Assembly: GCA_964023275.1 (NCBI GenBank)
Contig: OZ029922.1
Span: forward strand, 795,501-859,500
Length of the DNA stretch: 64,000 bases
Reading direction: 5' to 3'
Source: Norana najaformis
Lineage: Eukaryota > Annelida > Clitellata > Crassiclitellata > Hormogastridae
Position 1 is the first letter of the stretch. The number at the start of each line of letters is the position of its first letter. Below the pieces are notes generated by a model. That model was given only the letters and a program-made list of their open reading frames with translations. It did no database searches and was not told the DNA's origin. This document shows, piece after piece, positions 34,800 to 44,949 of the stretch. Made by a program: the position numbers and the translations under genes.

Positions 34800-35165
34800 T
34801 TCTCTCTAAGACAGAGAAAGGTTCAGTGCACAGATTTCTCTGCTTTGTGCACAGAAAGATTTCTTGGATGACTTTATATTGTTTGACCGTTTTTCTGGTG
34901 CATGGAGCCACCAAATCACTGCACGACCACACAGCTTAGTAGCAGCATTGGATGGGAAGCGTGGTTCGTGTGGACAGAGATGGAAGAGGCATCCATGTGA
35001 TGAATTGGATCCCTGAAGGGAGAAGAAGGAAAGAAAGACCAGGCTGGAACTGGCGAGAGACATCTGGAGATGTTGGGGGACGAGGTAGGAAGACTGGTGA
35101 TGGGCAGAGATGAATGGAGAAGCTGCACTGCCCAGTATGTAGAGCTGCAGAGGAAGGACTAAGTA
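34800..35165 (+). mobile_element. RTE-like LINE C-terminal remnant
   Basis: Broken frames encode pieces such as RWKRHPCDELDPEGRRRKER, then RETSGDVGGRGRKTGDG and MEKLHCPVCRAAEEG, resembling the basic C-terminus of RTE/LINE polymerases (a GHV.R-type start, GRP...W, WR.L... end). It contains several stops and frame shifts. Confidence 0.45.
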
Positions 35166-35339
35166 CTCAGTGAATACTAGGTATAGTAATGTGGAGGTTG
35201 AGCCCTTACATAATCCTGACTTGGCAAGAACAGGATTTACTGATGACCTTGCCCCTTGTGTTGTTTTTCTGAGTAGAAAAAACAGGTGGCTGTGAAGCAG
35301 ACGACCTTCCCTTGTTTAATTTACATTACATAACACATA

Positions 35340-35640
35340 GAGGTGCGTGACGGTCTAATGGTTGGGCGTGTTGTACTGTCAGCCTAAAGGACAAGGGTTT
35401 AAATCCTAGCCAGGGCTAAAAGATATTTCAAGATTTCTAATCTAATGATTTCCATAGGGCTGTTATCATAATGCGTGAAGCATCAGTTGATGGCCATCAT
35501 TATTATTATTAATTAATTACTTCTGTAGCACGGGTGTCTAATGCTCTAGGCATCAACTGATGGTGCACGAAATCCAAGCTGCAATCAGGTCGATCCTGAA
35601 TGTCAGTCCACTGAGACAGAGAGGCAGTCTGTGGTGAATA
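35340..35640. mobile_element. SINE fragments
   Basis: 35345-35420 is a plus-strand tRNA-like SINE head (GACGGTCTAATGGTTGGGCG, GGGTTTAAATCC). 35515-35640 is a minus-strand SINE (AATTACTTCTGTAGCACGGG, TCTAATGCTCTAGGCATCAA). A short GC-balanced stretch to 36370 follows with no gene. Confidence 0.55.
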
Positions 35641-36373
35641 AGCAATTTGAAAAGGTAAGTCTCAAGCTGAGAATGAAACGACACAAGCAACTGAGCAGAA
35701 TGAACAGATACAGGAAGAGGATTCCAAAAAATGACGGTTGATTGAAGCGACTCCTTATTTGCTGGAAAAAGCCATCTGACACATCATTTGAAATTGGTTC
35801 CAATTGCCAAGATTTCTGCTTCCTTTGCATGCACTTGTGAACTCGGCTATAATATGAGCAGACTGGCAGACCGTCATTGGTTGGAAGATGAGATGACGAG
35901 GGAGAGTACTTGCACCGACCCTCATAGGCTGCGGCTAAGAAAGTTGAATTTGCTAGCGCTTCATGCCCATGGCTGCCACTTTTTGGGGGTTAGCTCAAGG
36001 GACTGCTTTTCTTCTCTCTTACATTCTAACTAACTCTGACTTGTGAGTTTTATGCAAATCCATATACAACTATTAGATGCTGCCCTCCTTCATTAGTTCA
36101 AAAGTGCAAACATGACCATACAGCAGATGATGTACAAGGTGATCTTCCTAAAACTTCCAAAGTTCTGCATAGATGCTTGTATGATTCTGGTAATTATATA
36201 GCGCATTTAAAAACCTCACAATCGTGCTAAAACGTGGCTAATTCAGAAATGTCACTGTGGTTGGTCCATCATTTGAATTAGGTTGCCTAGCAACCTACGA
36301 CGTGAGCTCGTGGTCTTTCTTTGCCTCATTTCCACTTGAAAACCATATGGTTTTACTGAGATAAAATTTAGAT

Positions 36374-37362
36374 TTACTTTGTTGTATTTTAGTCTGGAAG
36401 CTGAGCAGGAGCCTGAGGAAGGTTACACGGTCAAATTAAAAGCAGGATTATTTGACGACAAACGCTTGTGCTGCTTGGATACAAATAAGAATTGTTTTTG
36501 TTTTTGTTTTTCAGTCTGAAAACCTGGGAACCTCGGAAAGGCACCCAGTCAACTGAAGCAGCATTGTTCAATGATTGGTCTTGATGTCCTCAATAAAAAA
36601 GTTTCGGCTCGAAAAACGAGATTATTTACCTTGATAAAAAGACTTGAAAACTAGATTAGTTACCTTGACACAAAGATTTGGCTTGAAAAACAAGATTACT
36701 TAATTTGACACAAAGATTTGGCTTGAAAAACAAGATTACTTAACTTGACACATAGATTTGGCTTGAAAAATGAGATTATTTACCTTGATAAAAAGACTTG
36801 AAAACAAGATTAGTTACCTTGACAAAAAGATTTGGCTTGAAAAACAAGATTATTTAACTTGACACAAAGATTTGGCTTGAAAAACAAGATTACTTAACTT
36901 GACACAAAGATTTGGCTTGAAAAACAAGATTGCTTAACTTGACACATAGATTTGGCTTGAAAAACAAGATTACTTAACTTGACACAGATCTGACTTGAAA
37001 AACGAGATTATTTACCTTGATAAAAAGACTTGAAAACAAGATTAGTTACCTTGACACAAAGATTTGGCTTGAAAAACAAGATTACTTAACTTGACACAAA
37101 AATTTGGCTTGAAAAACAAGATTACTTAACTTGACACATAGATTTGACTTGAAAAACGAGATTATTTACCTTGATAAAAAGACTTGAAAACAAGATTAGT
37201 TACCTTGACAAAAAGATTTGGCTTGAAAAACAAGATTATTTAACTTGACACAAAGATTTGGCTTGAAAAACAAGATCCTATTTCCTCCACATTTGAAAAC
37301 CAGCATCTAGTTTAAGTCAGACGATGTTTCTTGGCTGCTTCTTGGCTGATCAGGAAAAAAAT
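36374..37362 (+). pseudogene. Coiled-coil exon paralogue split by a minisatellite
   Basis: The left end (TTTTAG, then TCTGGAAGCTGAGCAGGAGC and CTGAGGAAGGTTACAC) and a second partial start at 36514 (TCAGTCTGAAAACCTGGG) match the 5' part of the minus-strand exon 8227-8418. The right end (about 37282-37362) reads LKTSI-stop-FKSDDVSWLLLG-stop, the equivalent of LKTSIWFKSDDISWLLLLG there, with TGG turned to TAG. Between them sits a ~0.65-kb minisatellite whose unit repeats the exon's own GGCTCGAAAAACAAGAT segment. The copy is dead. Confidence 0.7.
36600..37280. repeat. ~40-bp minisatellite seeded from exon sequence
   Basis: About 17 units of GATTTGGCTTGAAAAACAAG then ATTACTTAACTTGACACAAA, with a shorter variant (GATAAAAAGACTTGAAAACA). 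A higher-order pattern is visible: the short variant recurs at about 36635, 36790, 37020 and 37170. The GGCT(C/T)GAAAAACAAGAT part equals codons for the RLEKQD segment of the paralogous exon. Confidence 0.9.
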
Positions 37363-37634
37363 GGCCTTGAACTAATGTCTTATTTGTTATAGTTTGTGCT
37401 AATTTCTTGGTAAACTAAATGCATGTATTAGGGATGCCAATTTGCTGTGGCAAAAACTATTTTAGCCAGGTTGGTGAAAAACCCAGTAAATACTGGCAAA
37501 AACCCCGGCAAATTCTTAAAAATTATTACATTTAACTTTAGTCAGTATTAGAAAATATCAAAGCTCTAATTACTTTGAATCTTGAATTCTTTACCTGTTA
37601 AATTTAAATGTGGCAAAAAGTGCTTAGGCAGGAA

Positions 37635-38120
37635 GGATTGTACAGACCCGTACCTTACTTTACCTTACGTTATCCTTTCCCATGATACCTTTTCGCATGG
37701 TTTAGTATGGTTACATATTATTGTTGTATTTGCGTCACATTTCCCACAACCAGTGTAGTGAAATGTCCTGAAATGTAGTGTGAGGTAAATATGTTAAGTT
37801 ACAGTGCAGAAAATTTGCGTCAGTGACTGGCTTATGCACTTTCAAAATAGAGGTGTCGTTTTAGTGAACATGTTTTGTCTTCACCACTTTCTCTTCTTAT
37901 ATAATTTCCTTTAGCCAATTTTATGCCCAGGTCTTTTATTTTAAAAACACGTTTTGATCTTTCTTAAGAAAATGTTTCGAACAAAAGTACATGTAAAACC
38001 AGTATTGATTTGATATCGCTTTTGTAAATAACGCGGGCGTTTGAAAATGTTTCATTTGCATTCGCTAGACGGCAGCATGGGTTTAAACCGCCCATTAGAT
38101 CAAATTTTTTTGCATTAGTC
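37635..38120 (-). mobile_element. Family D element, minus copy
   Basis: Plus-strand landmarks: GTACCTTACTTTACCTTACG, CATGGTTTAGTATGGTTACA, CACATTTCCCACAACCAGTG, AATAGAGGTGTCG, and TTTGCATTCGCTAGACGGC near the end, the same order as at 53830-54525. Confidence 0.65.
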
Positions 38121-38159
38121 ACACGAGCCTTTGATACGTATGTAGGTACATACTTATGT

Positions 38160-38740
38160 TTGTATGTGTGTGTGTGTAGGTGTGTGTGTAGGTGTGTGTG
38201 TGGGTGTCTGTGTATGTATGTATCAAGGCACTTTTATGCATCACAAAAGCGCTAAATTCAGCAAGTCGTGTTTTCAGCTTCAGAGGATTCGCCTCTGACA
38301 CCTTGGGGCTTTGCCCCATGCCCCATAATAGATTCGCGCACCGCGTTCGCCATGTGACGGTCCCCAAATATTCACAAGGTTAATGAAATTTCAAGAACTG
38401 GAGATCTCAGATAACTTCCATTAGTGAAGTATGCATAACCCATGCATTGCTGATGCTACTATTTGCGCCTGACTTGCAATGTAACGGATGCAGCTTTGAG
38501 GCTGCTGAGAGGACTCCGTGTAAAGACCCGAGCGAATTATTCGCTGTGTCGTCAAGCAGTATTATTCCAGGACCTAGGTGTTCGTCCAATACCCGCTCAA
38601 ATAGTCTGTGAATAAGCTGGTCCCCGCGGCGCGTCTTTCTTTTGGGCGCTGTAGAAATCTCGGAATTACGATTAATATTCACTCGCTTACCCTTTTGTTG
38701 GGCGCAGTAGAAATCTAGAGATTACGATTACGATCCCTAA
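38160..38740. other. TG microsatellite and SINE/LINE tails
   Basis: 38160-38222 is a TGTG/GTAGG microsatellite. 38590-38740 contains GAATAAGCTGGTCCCCGCGG, then two copies of a GGGCGCTGTAGAAATCT-type tail ending in ATTACGATTA, also seen at 55170-55250. No gene. Confidence 0.5.
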
Positions 38741-39660
38741 GAGGCACAACTATGCATTAACCACATATTTGCCTCTATTTGCTGTTTTCGTTCTTCATAG
38801 TGTAACTGTCATGCAACCTTCAAAAATATATGTTTCGTGCTTGTATTTAGTATAATGTCAGAACTACTCATAACAAAGAAAACGCGCTATAAAGAAGACT
38901 AGAGCTGTAGAGATAATAAAGACGAGGCAAAGAACTAGCTTCTTCAACAACGGGAAGTTTTAACTTGGACTGCGTTGTGTAGTGCGTTCTTTGGATTGAC
39001 TCTTTAAAAGTGTTCTAGGGTTTTTATATTTTAAAAGTATTTGACGGTACTTATGCCTGTATGATAATTAGTTAGGCAAGTATTATAGTTTTTAAAGAGT
39101 ATAAGAGTTTGACGATTGTGTATGTTTCTTAATGAAAATTGTCTAGACACTCATTTTCCTTCCAAACCATGCAGCGTGCATCGCATTGTTTCTAAAGCCT
39201 TCACAAACTTGGCTGAACTTAATTTTTTACACAGCTGATGAATAAAAAAATAATTCGACTACAGAGAGGGATCCGATGATCAAGAAACAGGACATGACCA
39301 ATTGCTTTAAAGGGCTGGAAATAAAGGTTTGTCACAAGTTATTGTCCCAAGTTGCGTTTATAAGTTTAAGACCCACTAATGGGTTTTTCAGCATAAACAA
39401 TGTTTCTGCAAGCTAGCAGATCTAAATAGAATTATGAATATCGCTTTTTATACACAAAGGGGAAGTTTATTGCGTCATGCATTTCTTTAATTTGCTGTGA
39501 TAGAGTTAAGGAGTATTTTCATTTGTACGTTATAAACCAGATTTGCTTAGCACGTGCTTTGGCGAACTCATTACATATGATCGAAAGTTGGTTATTCTGT
39601 TTTAATATTATAAAAAGCAAAAAAATCACGGCAAGGATTTGAGTGTAAAATCTTTGACTG
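38741..39660. other. No gene seen
   Basis: Unique AT-rich sequence without convincing ORFs, splice-bounded exons or repeats. Confidence 0.5.
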
Positions 39661-39664
39661 TACT

Positions 39665-39860
39665 TGTACGGCGTTGGTCATCTGTTGGGTAGCATGCCTG
39701 GTCTGTAAGGTTGTGGGTTCAACCTTTTGTAACGAACCTGGCTAGGTTGACTTTATTTGCACACATTTGTCTTGTTCAGATTTGCTGACGTTTTGTGCAT
39801 AATAGATAAGGAAATGCAAAAATAATAATAATAATAGTAATAATAATAATAATAATAAGA
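39665..39860 (+). mobile_element. SINE family B with TAA tail
   Basis: tRNA-like head (GTTGGTCATCTGTTGGGTAG, GTGGGTTCAACC), TTTATTTGCACACATTTGTC, CAGATTTGCTGACG, then an AATAATAAT microsatellite tail. Confidence 0.7.
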
Positions 39861-39894
39861 CAATTTATATGTCGTCGTAGCACAGCCGAGGCCG

Positions 39895-40665
39895 AAGAAA
39901 AGGGCACTATACATGAGTTAAAAAATCAATTACAGTCATAAGATATCTTAAAAAGATATGTCTTGAGTCATGACTTGAATGTGTCCAGGAATGGGCATTC
40001 GTCACATAGTCAGGAAGACTGTTCCACGAATTGGGTCCAGCACACACAGTGAAAGAACGTTCGCCGAACTTCGTGGAAGACCGTGGGGCATGCAGTTGAT
40101 TCCTCGATGAGGACCGTAGCCGATGTATGTTCTGGTTATCGGCTGTTCGAATACAGAGGTCGGATATGTAGTCTGGTACAAGACCACTAAGAGCCTTGTA
40201 TGTGATTAGTTTGTAGGTGATCCGCTGAGGAATGCGCAACCAGTGCAGGTTGTCGTGCAGCAGATTGGTGACTTGATTGAATGGTGTTCGACAATAGATG
40301 AGGCGGGCAGCAGAGTTTAGCACTGACTGTATCCGCTCTATCTGACAAGTCGGCAGACCTTTCAGCAGGCTATTGCAGTAGTCAACTCAGGAGACTAGGA
40401 AGCTGTTGACCAAAGTGACAGCGGTTGAGGTGGGAATGAATCTGCGGATCGATTAATGCGATGCAGTTGGTAGAAGCAACCTCGTACAAGTTGATTCACA
40501 TGGGCCGACATGGTCATGCAGCTGTCAAAGTGGACCCCAATGTTGCGAATGGTGTCAGCTGGTTGAACTTGGGCATTGTTGAGGGCAAAGGTCGAGTAGA
40601 TGGCGATGTCGGAGAATGGTGCACCATAGGAAAAATCCCAAGGGTTAGGGTCCATCTGTGACCTT
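39895..40665 (-). mobile_element. CR1-like LINE remnant, RT C-terminal region
   Basis: Minus-strand frames at 40395-40655 (TIRNIGVHFDSCMTMSAHVN, GCFYQLHRI) and 39907-40323 (VLNSAARLIYCRTPF, LHWLRIPQRITYKL, KALSGLVPDYISDL, GPNSWNSLPD) are consecutive parts of a CR1/L2-type polymerase: the SAHVN block, the LNSAARLI block and the GP.SWNSLP C-terminus. They are separated by a frame change and stops. On the minus strand the element is preceded by no intact 5' part. Confidence 0.85.
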
Positions 40666-40919
40666 CTGATAGCTTATTCCATGGACACTTTTAAGGGTCT
40701 CGGAATTAAGTTACCTGGTTTCAGTCCTTTGTGATCTGTTGTTCATTTTCACTCTGATCATTTGCAGTTGATTAGAAAGCTTTGCTACAATTAAGTAAAT
40801 TGTCATAGCTTCCTCTCTGTTGTGCATATGCTGATCATTTTGCTACTTTATCAGTTGTTTATTTATGTACATGTGTATATATGTGATGGCATGTGTCTAT
40901 GTTTGTATGTTCAGGAAAA

Positions 40920-42878
40920 ATGGTAAACAGAGTTGCAGGAAAATTGGAAAGCATAAGAAAAAGACAAAAATTGGAAATAGCATCCAAAACCAGAGAGGAT
41001 AGAGGCACAGAACTCAATAGTCTTTCAAGAAAACAATGGAGCAGTGACGGCAAGTCAGGGCAAAGGAGTCCGGCAAGAAGAGACCGTGGGGAAGACTGCA
41101 GGACCTGCAAATGCAAGGTGAGTAAACTGAACTACTTAATTTTAAAGGTTAAAGGATCCTTTGAATGTAAAGTTGGTATAATGTTTACACGAAGACAGAA
41201 AAATCTCTTTTAGAATTAAAGGTTGTTTCAAAGTTTTAAACAGATTCAAAGTCTTTTATAATATGCTCTATTCCTAATACGTTGTAAAATTATTTGTTTT
41301 GGTATTATTAAATGGTAGAGCATACATTTTCGTTTTCCACCTATTCTTTGGCAAAATAAGAATTGTAAGAAAATAATTGAAACATGAAAATTATGTACGT
41401 GAATTAACCGTGTATTTAAGGTTTCAAGACACCGATATATTAAAAATTTATTCTCAGCTGAAAATGACAGCGACATAGGTTGCGTGTTTGCATCAATTGT
41501 GACTACTGGTGGTTACCTATTCCTGGCTGTTTCGTGTCAACTCCCTCTGCAGGTCCTGCTGCCACAAGCTATGTCAGAGTGGGCAGAGCTGTGTCTATGA
41601 TTTAGCGCTGCACTGACCCTCATTTAATCATTCTTCCTGACGTGCCTTGATTTTCCATCTTTACAGACATGTTTAAAATTCAGTTACACCATTTCCTGTC
41701 TAACCAAAACTAGTTTCCTGATTAGTATGTGTTTGTCTGGCTATTTCAAGTGAACTGAGTTTGCTATATCCAGAGAGAGTAAATGTGCAGATGCTGTGCT
41801 ATGATATTTCTGGTCAAGGTCACTATGTTGGACACATCTGTTGGAACTGTGTTCCATTGCATGGATGTATTGTTGCAGTTCTACTCTGCAAAATGAACAG
41901 TTTCTACCCGTGTGTAAAATGCACTTGTTTGGATCAGTTAGACATTTGTGCAGGGCTACTTGAGCTACGTAAATAAAGCTATATTACACAACTTTATACA
42001 TACATACATACAACCATGAACGCATGCAGACATACTTGTGAGTGGAACTGTGTATGAATTATTCTGAAGCCACAATGGGTTTTTATTTGGGCCTTTATGC
42101 TTCTGTGCATTTTCATAAATGTGTGTAAGAATGCGTGTATTTTAATTTGCCTACATATAACTTTATTTTTTGCGCTGCTAATATAAAATATTGTTACAAC
42201 ATTTTGTTAAAATTAGTGGATGTTTTTTGAATGTAGGACGTACTGGCCAGAGTTGAAGAACTGAACAGGAAAGTTAATAAACTAGAAAGGCAAAGTGAAG
42301 AACTAGAAAGGAAAACTGAAGAACTAGAAAGGAAAACTGAAGAACTAGAAAGGAAAACTGAAGAACTAGAAAGGAAAACTGAAGAACTAGAAAGGAAAAC
42401 TGAAGAACTAGAAAGGAAAAATGAAGAACTGAAAAGGAATATTAAGGACTTTGATGTTTGTCTTTGCATTTTGCAATCAAAAGTGAACATGTTGCAGAAG
42501 ACGAGAGACAGTGATAGACTGGATATCCTGTTAACTGACATGAACGTTTACATCAATATTGCGAAAAAAATCAGGTCTAAACGTATGTTTAATTTTACGG
42601 CGGATGAAAAGAAAACAGTTGCTAACCATGGCAGAAGATGCACGTTGAGACGAGGCATTCATGAGATTTTTGATCATCAGAATAGCAAAGGCCATACCAC
42701 AATCACAAACATCGAAATAGAGGAGGCTTTGAATCTGCTAAGTTCTTGTCCAAACTTCTTGAAAGGAACGAGGAACTTAAATAAGGAAACTGTGCGAGGC
42801 CACATCAGGAAAGCAAGAACGGCAGTTGGCATTGTGCAAGAATACTTCAGTCGGCAGAGTGGAAACCACAGGCATTAG
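40920..42878 (+). CDS. Two-exon basic protein with heptad coding repeat
   Basis: Exon 40920-41117 and exon 42237-42878 join at phase 0 (TGCAAG|GTGAGT ... TGTAG|GAC). An acceptor-like TTCAG lies 5 bases before the ATG, so the first exon may start upstream. The 279-residue product begins MVNRVAGKLESIRKRQK, passes a Cys-rich CRTCKCK at the junction, then DVLARVEELNRKVNKLERQ and six EELERKT-type heptads plus one variant (about residues 87-135), a long charged helix. The C-terminal ~130 residues (FNFTADEKKTVANHGRRCTL, NIEIEEALNLLSS, NKETVRGHIRKARTAVG) look like a folded basic domain; I do not recognise the family. AATAAA at 42958-42963, 80 bases after the stop, supports a real 3' end. Function is unknown; a DNA- or chromatin-associated role is only a guess from the charge. 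Confidence 0.7.
41640..41990 (+). mobile_element. LINE 3' remnant in intron
   Basis: The region ends TGTAAAATGCACTTGTTTGG ATCAGTTAG and then GTAAATAAAGCTATATTAC, resembling the LK.HLF...tail of the CR1-like remnant at 13900-14110. It lies in the single intron of the 40920-42878 gene and has no intact frame. Confidence 0.4.
42289..42435 (+). repeat. 21-bp in-frame coding minisatellite
   Basis: Six near-identical copies of GAAGAACTAGAAAGGAAAAC plus T, and a seventh diverged copy, inside exon 2 of the 40920-42878 gene. The 21-bp period keeps the frame and adds exactly one heptad (EELERKT) per copy. Confidence 0.95.
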
Positions 42879-42957
42879 TAACTGAAAGTTGCAACGTGAA
42901 CAATAAGTCCTATTTGGTTTTAAAAGACATTGAAATTCTGAGGAGCAGTCAAATCTC

Positions 42958-42963
42958 AATAAA
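42958..42963 (+). terminator. Polyadenylation signal AATAAA
   Basis: AATAAA 80 bases after the stop codon of the 40920-42878 gene, followed by a T-rich stretch (GTAATTTTTTGTC). Confidence 0.6.
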
Positions 42964-44949
42964 GTAATTTTTTGTCTTTCCATTTTGTTGTGCCAAATGT
43001 TTCTAAGTGATTCAGTTACCCTTTCTAATGTACACAATGCATTGTCTTGCATCTGAGCGTATCTTTTATCCATTTTGTCACAGGAAACAAGCTATTGTAT
43101 TATCTATCTATGCTTATCAGGAAACTTCTGTAGCTCTACTGTACTACTATAATGCAGAAGGCATCAGTGGATGGTTAATTCTAAGCAAAACTGCATTCAG
43201 GATCTCAGTTTTTTGAGCTGTTAGAGACACGAGGCCCCTCAGACCAGAAAGACAGGCTAGGGAGGATTGGCAATCTGATAAAGTTGAATTACCGTTTAAA
43301 CAAACAAAAACTTAAGTCAACAGTTAAGGAACATTTTAAAATCATTACCGTTCCCATTGTTTTGCTTGTCTGCCTGTGATTTAGCAGTTCCTGCTGGATT
43401 AGATTTTGATGGCTGACAAAACTTGCAGATTATAACTGGTCAACAAAGCCCTATTGGCCAAAATAATTTTTCCAAATCTTCACATTCAGAGTTTTGAGAA
43501 ATCTTGCTGTTATTTTTATTAACATCCAAACCATATCCATGGCAACAGTTGTCGTTCTGATGAAACTTGAAATATCCTGTAATTTAAATAAGAAAACTGT
43601 TTTTGATGCTTCTGGCATATGGGGCATTTGCACGAGATGTTGAAGCTATTTATGTTGTGAAGGATGTTGAGAAGGGTTAAAAATGACTGAGAATGAACTC
43701 AAGCTATCAGTGTTTAGAAGGTTTAAGAAGGTGATCTTATGAATTTGGTCATCTTTTTCATAAGGTATGTTTGTAACTGATCATTTATTCGGCACCTCAA
43801 ACAGGACGTCTCATAGATCCACTTTAAAACAATTTCTTTATGTAGAAGGATGTGGCATTGACGATCCCACCTAAAAATAAAATGCTCTTTGTCTTGAACT
43901 ATGTCTACCTGGAATGACCATAACGTTAATCTACATTAAGAATGTTCCAGCATCACATAGCAGCTTGAGTTTTTTCACATAAATCAGGATTTAGACTCAG
44001 ATTGGCTTTGATCTTGATTTCATGTATACATAACTCAAGACAAAGTGTATTCTGTTCGATCTAATTGCTGCATTGTGGTACACAGTTGTGTTTAGACTTG
44101 AACCTGGAAAATCTTCAACCCGAAGAGTGATTTTGATAGAGACAAAAATTATCAAATACCTTGTCTTTCAGTCTGTCGACTTATATTTTGCAAGCCCTTA
44201 ACAAGTTGCTTGAGAGGTTGTTAAAGTCTGCTATATAATGCACTGTTGTGCCCTTTCAGTGATGGGGCCAGTTACTGGAATTGCCTCCCTCTGGATTTGT
44301 ATTTTATTCTGGTCAAAGATACGGCATGCCTTTCATCTTTCACATGGACTTGGCTGATTCCATGTCTCCAACCTTGTTATGTAAGAATCTGTGTTATTAT
44401 GAAGCATGTTTTAAGGAGACTTATGACGTTATTACATTAATTGTAGGCATGGCAAAATATTCTTGAGCTATGCTTAAAGTGGATTGGCTTAGAATTTTGT
44501 ACATTGTGAATACTTTGTACCAGAATTGTTTAAAATTTGTGCTTAAAATATTTGTGCAGCTTAAAACAGTTATTGTTCTACATGATTCCTGTTTTGGGAT
44601 TACATAATTACCTGGTTATCTGACCTTTCTGTATTTAGTACTTGCATGTTGGGAAAACATGCTATCATCAGCCCTTTAAATCAACGTTAGATGCCAACAG
44701 ACATCTTTAGACACCTTTAAATGGTTTTCGCTTAAGCCAGACGTTGTGCTGTTCATTTGTTCGTGGAGTGCTTCATAGCTTCTTGTTTTCTGGCTGTTTA
44801 GTTTGTTACAGATATTTTGTGTGGAATTTCTGTCGTTTCTACAGCTGTATGACTCTGAGCCAAAGCATGGTCCTCCTCTTCAGCAGCTGACACTGTCTTC
44901 TACTGTTGGGCAACTCTCTTTGCATCGTCTGAATCTGCTGCCTTCACAG
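42964..44949. other. Intergenic with LINE trace
   Basis: 44246-44470 carries a CR1-type trace (GASYWNCLPLDLYF). 43210-43330 may be another weak remnant. No other gene is supported. Confidence 0.4.
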
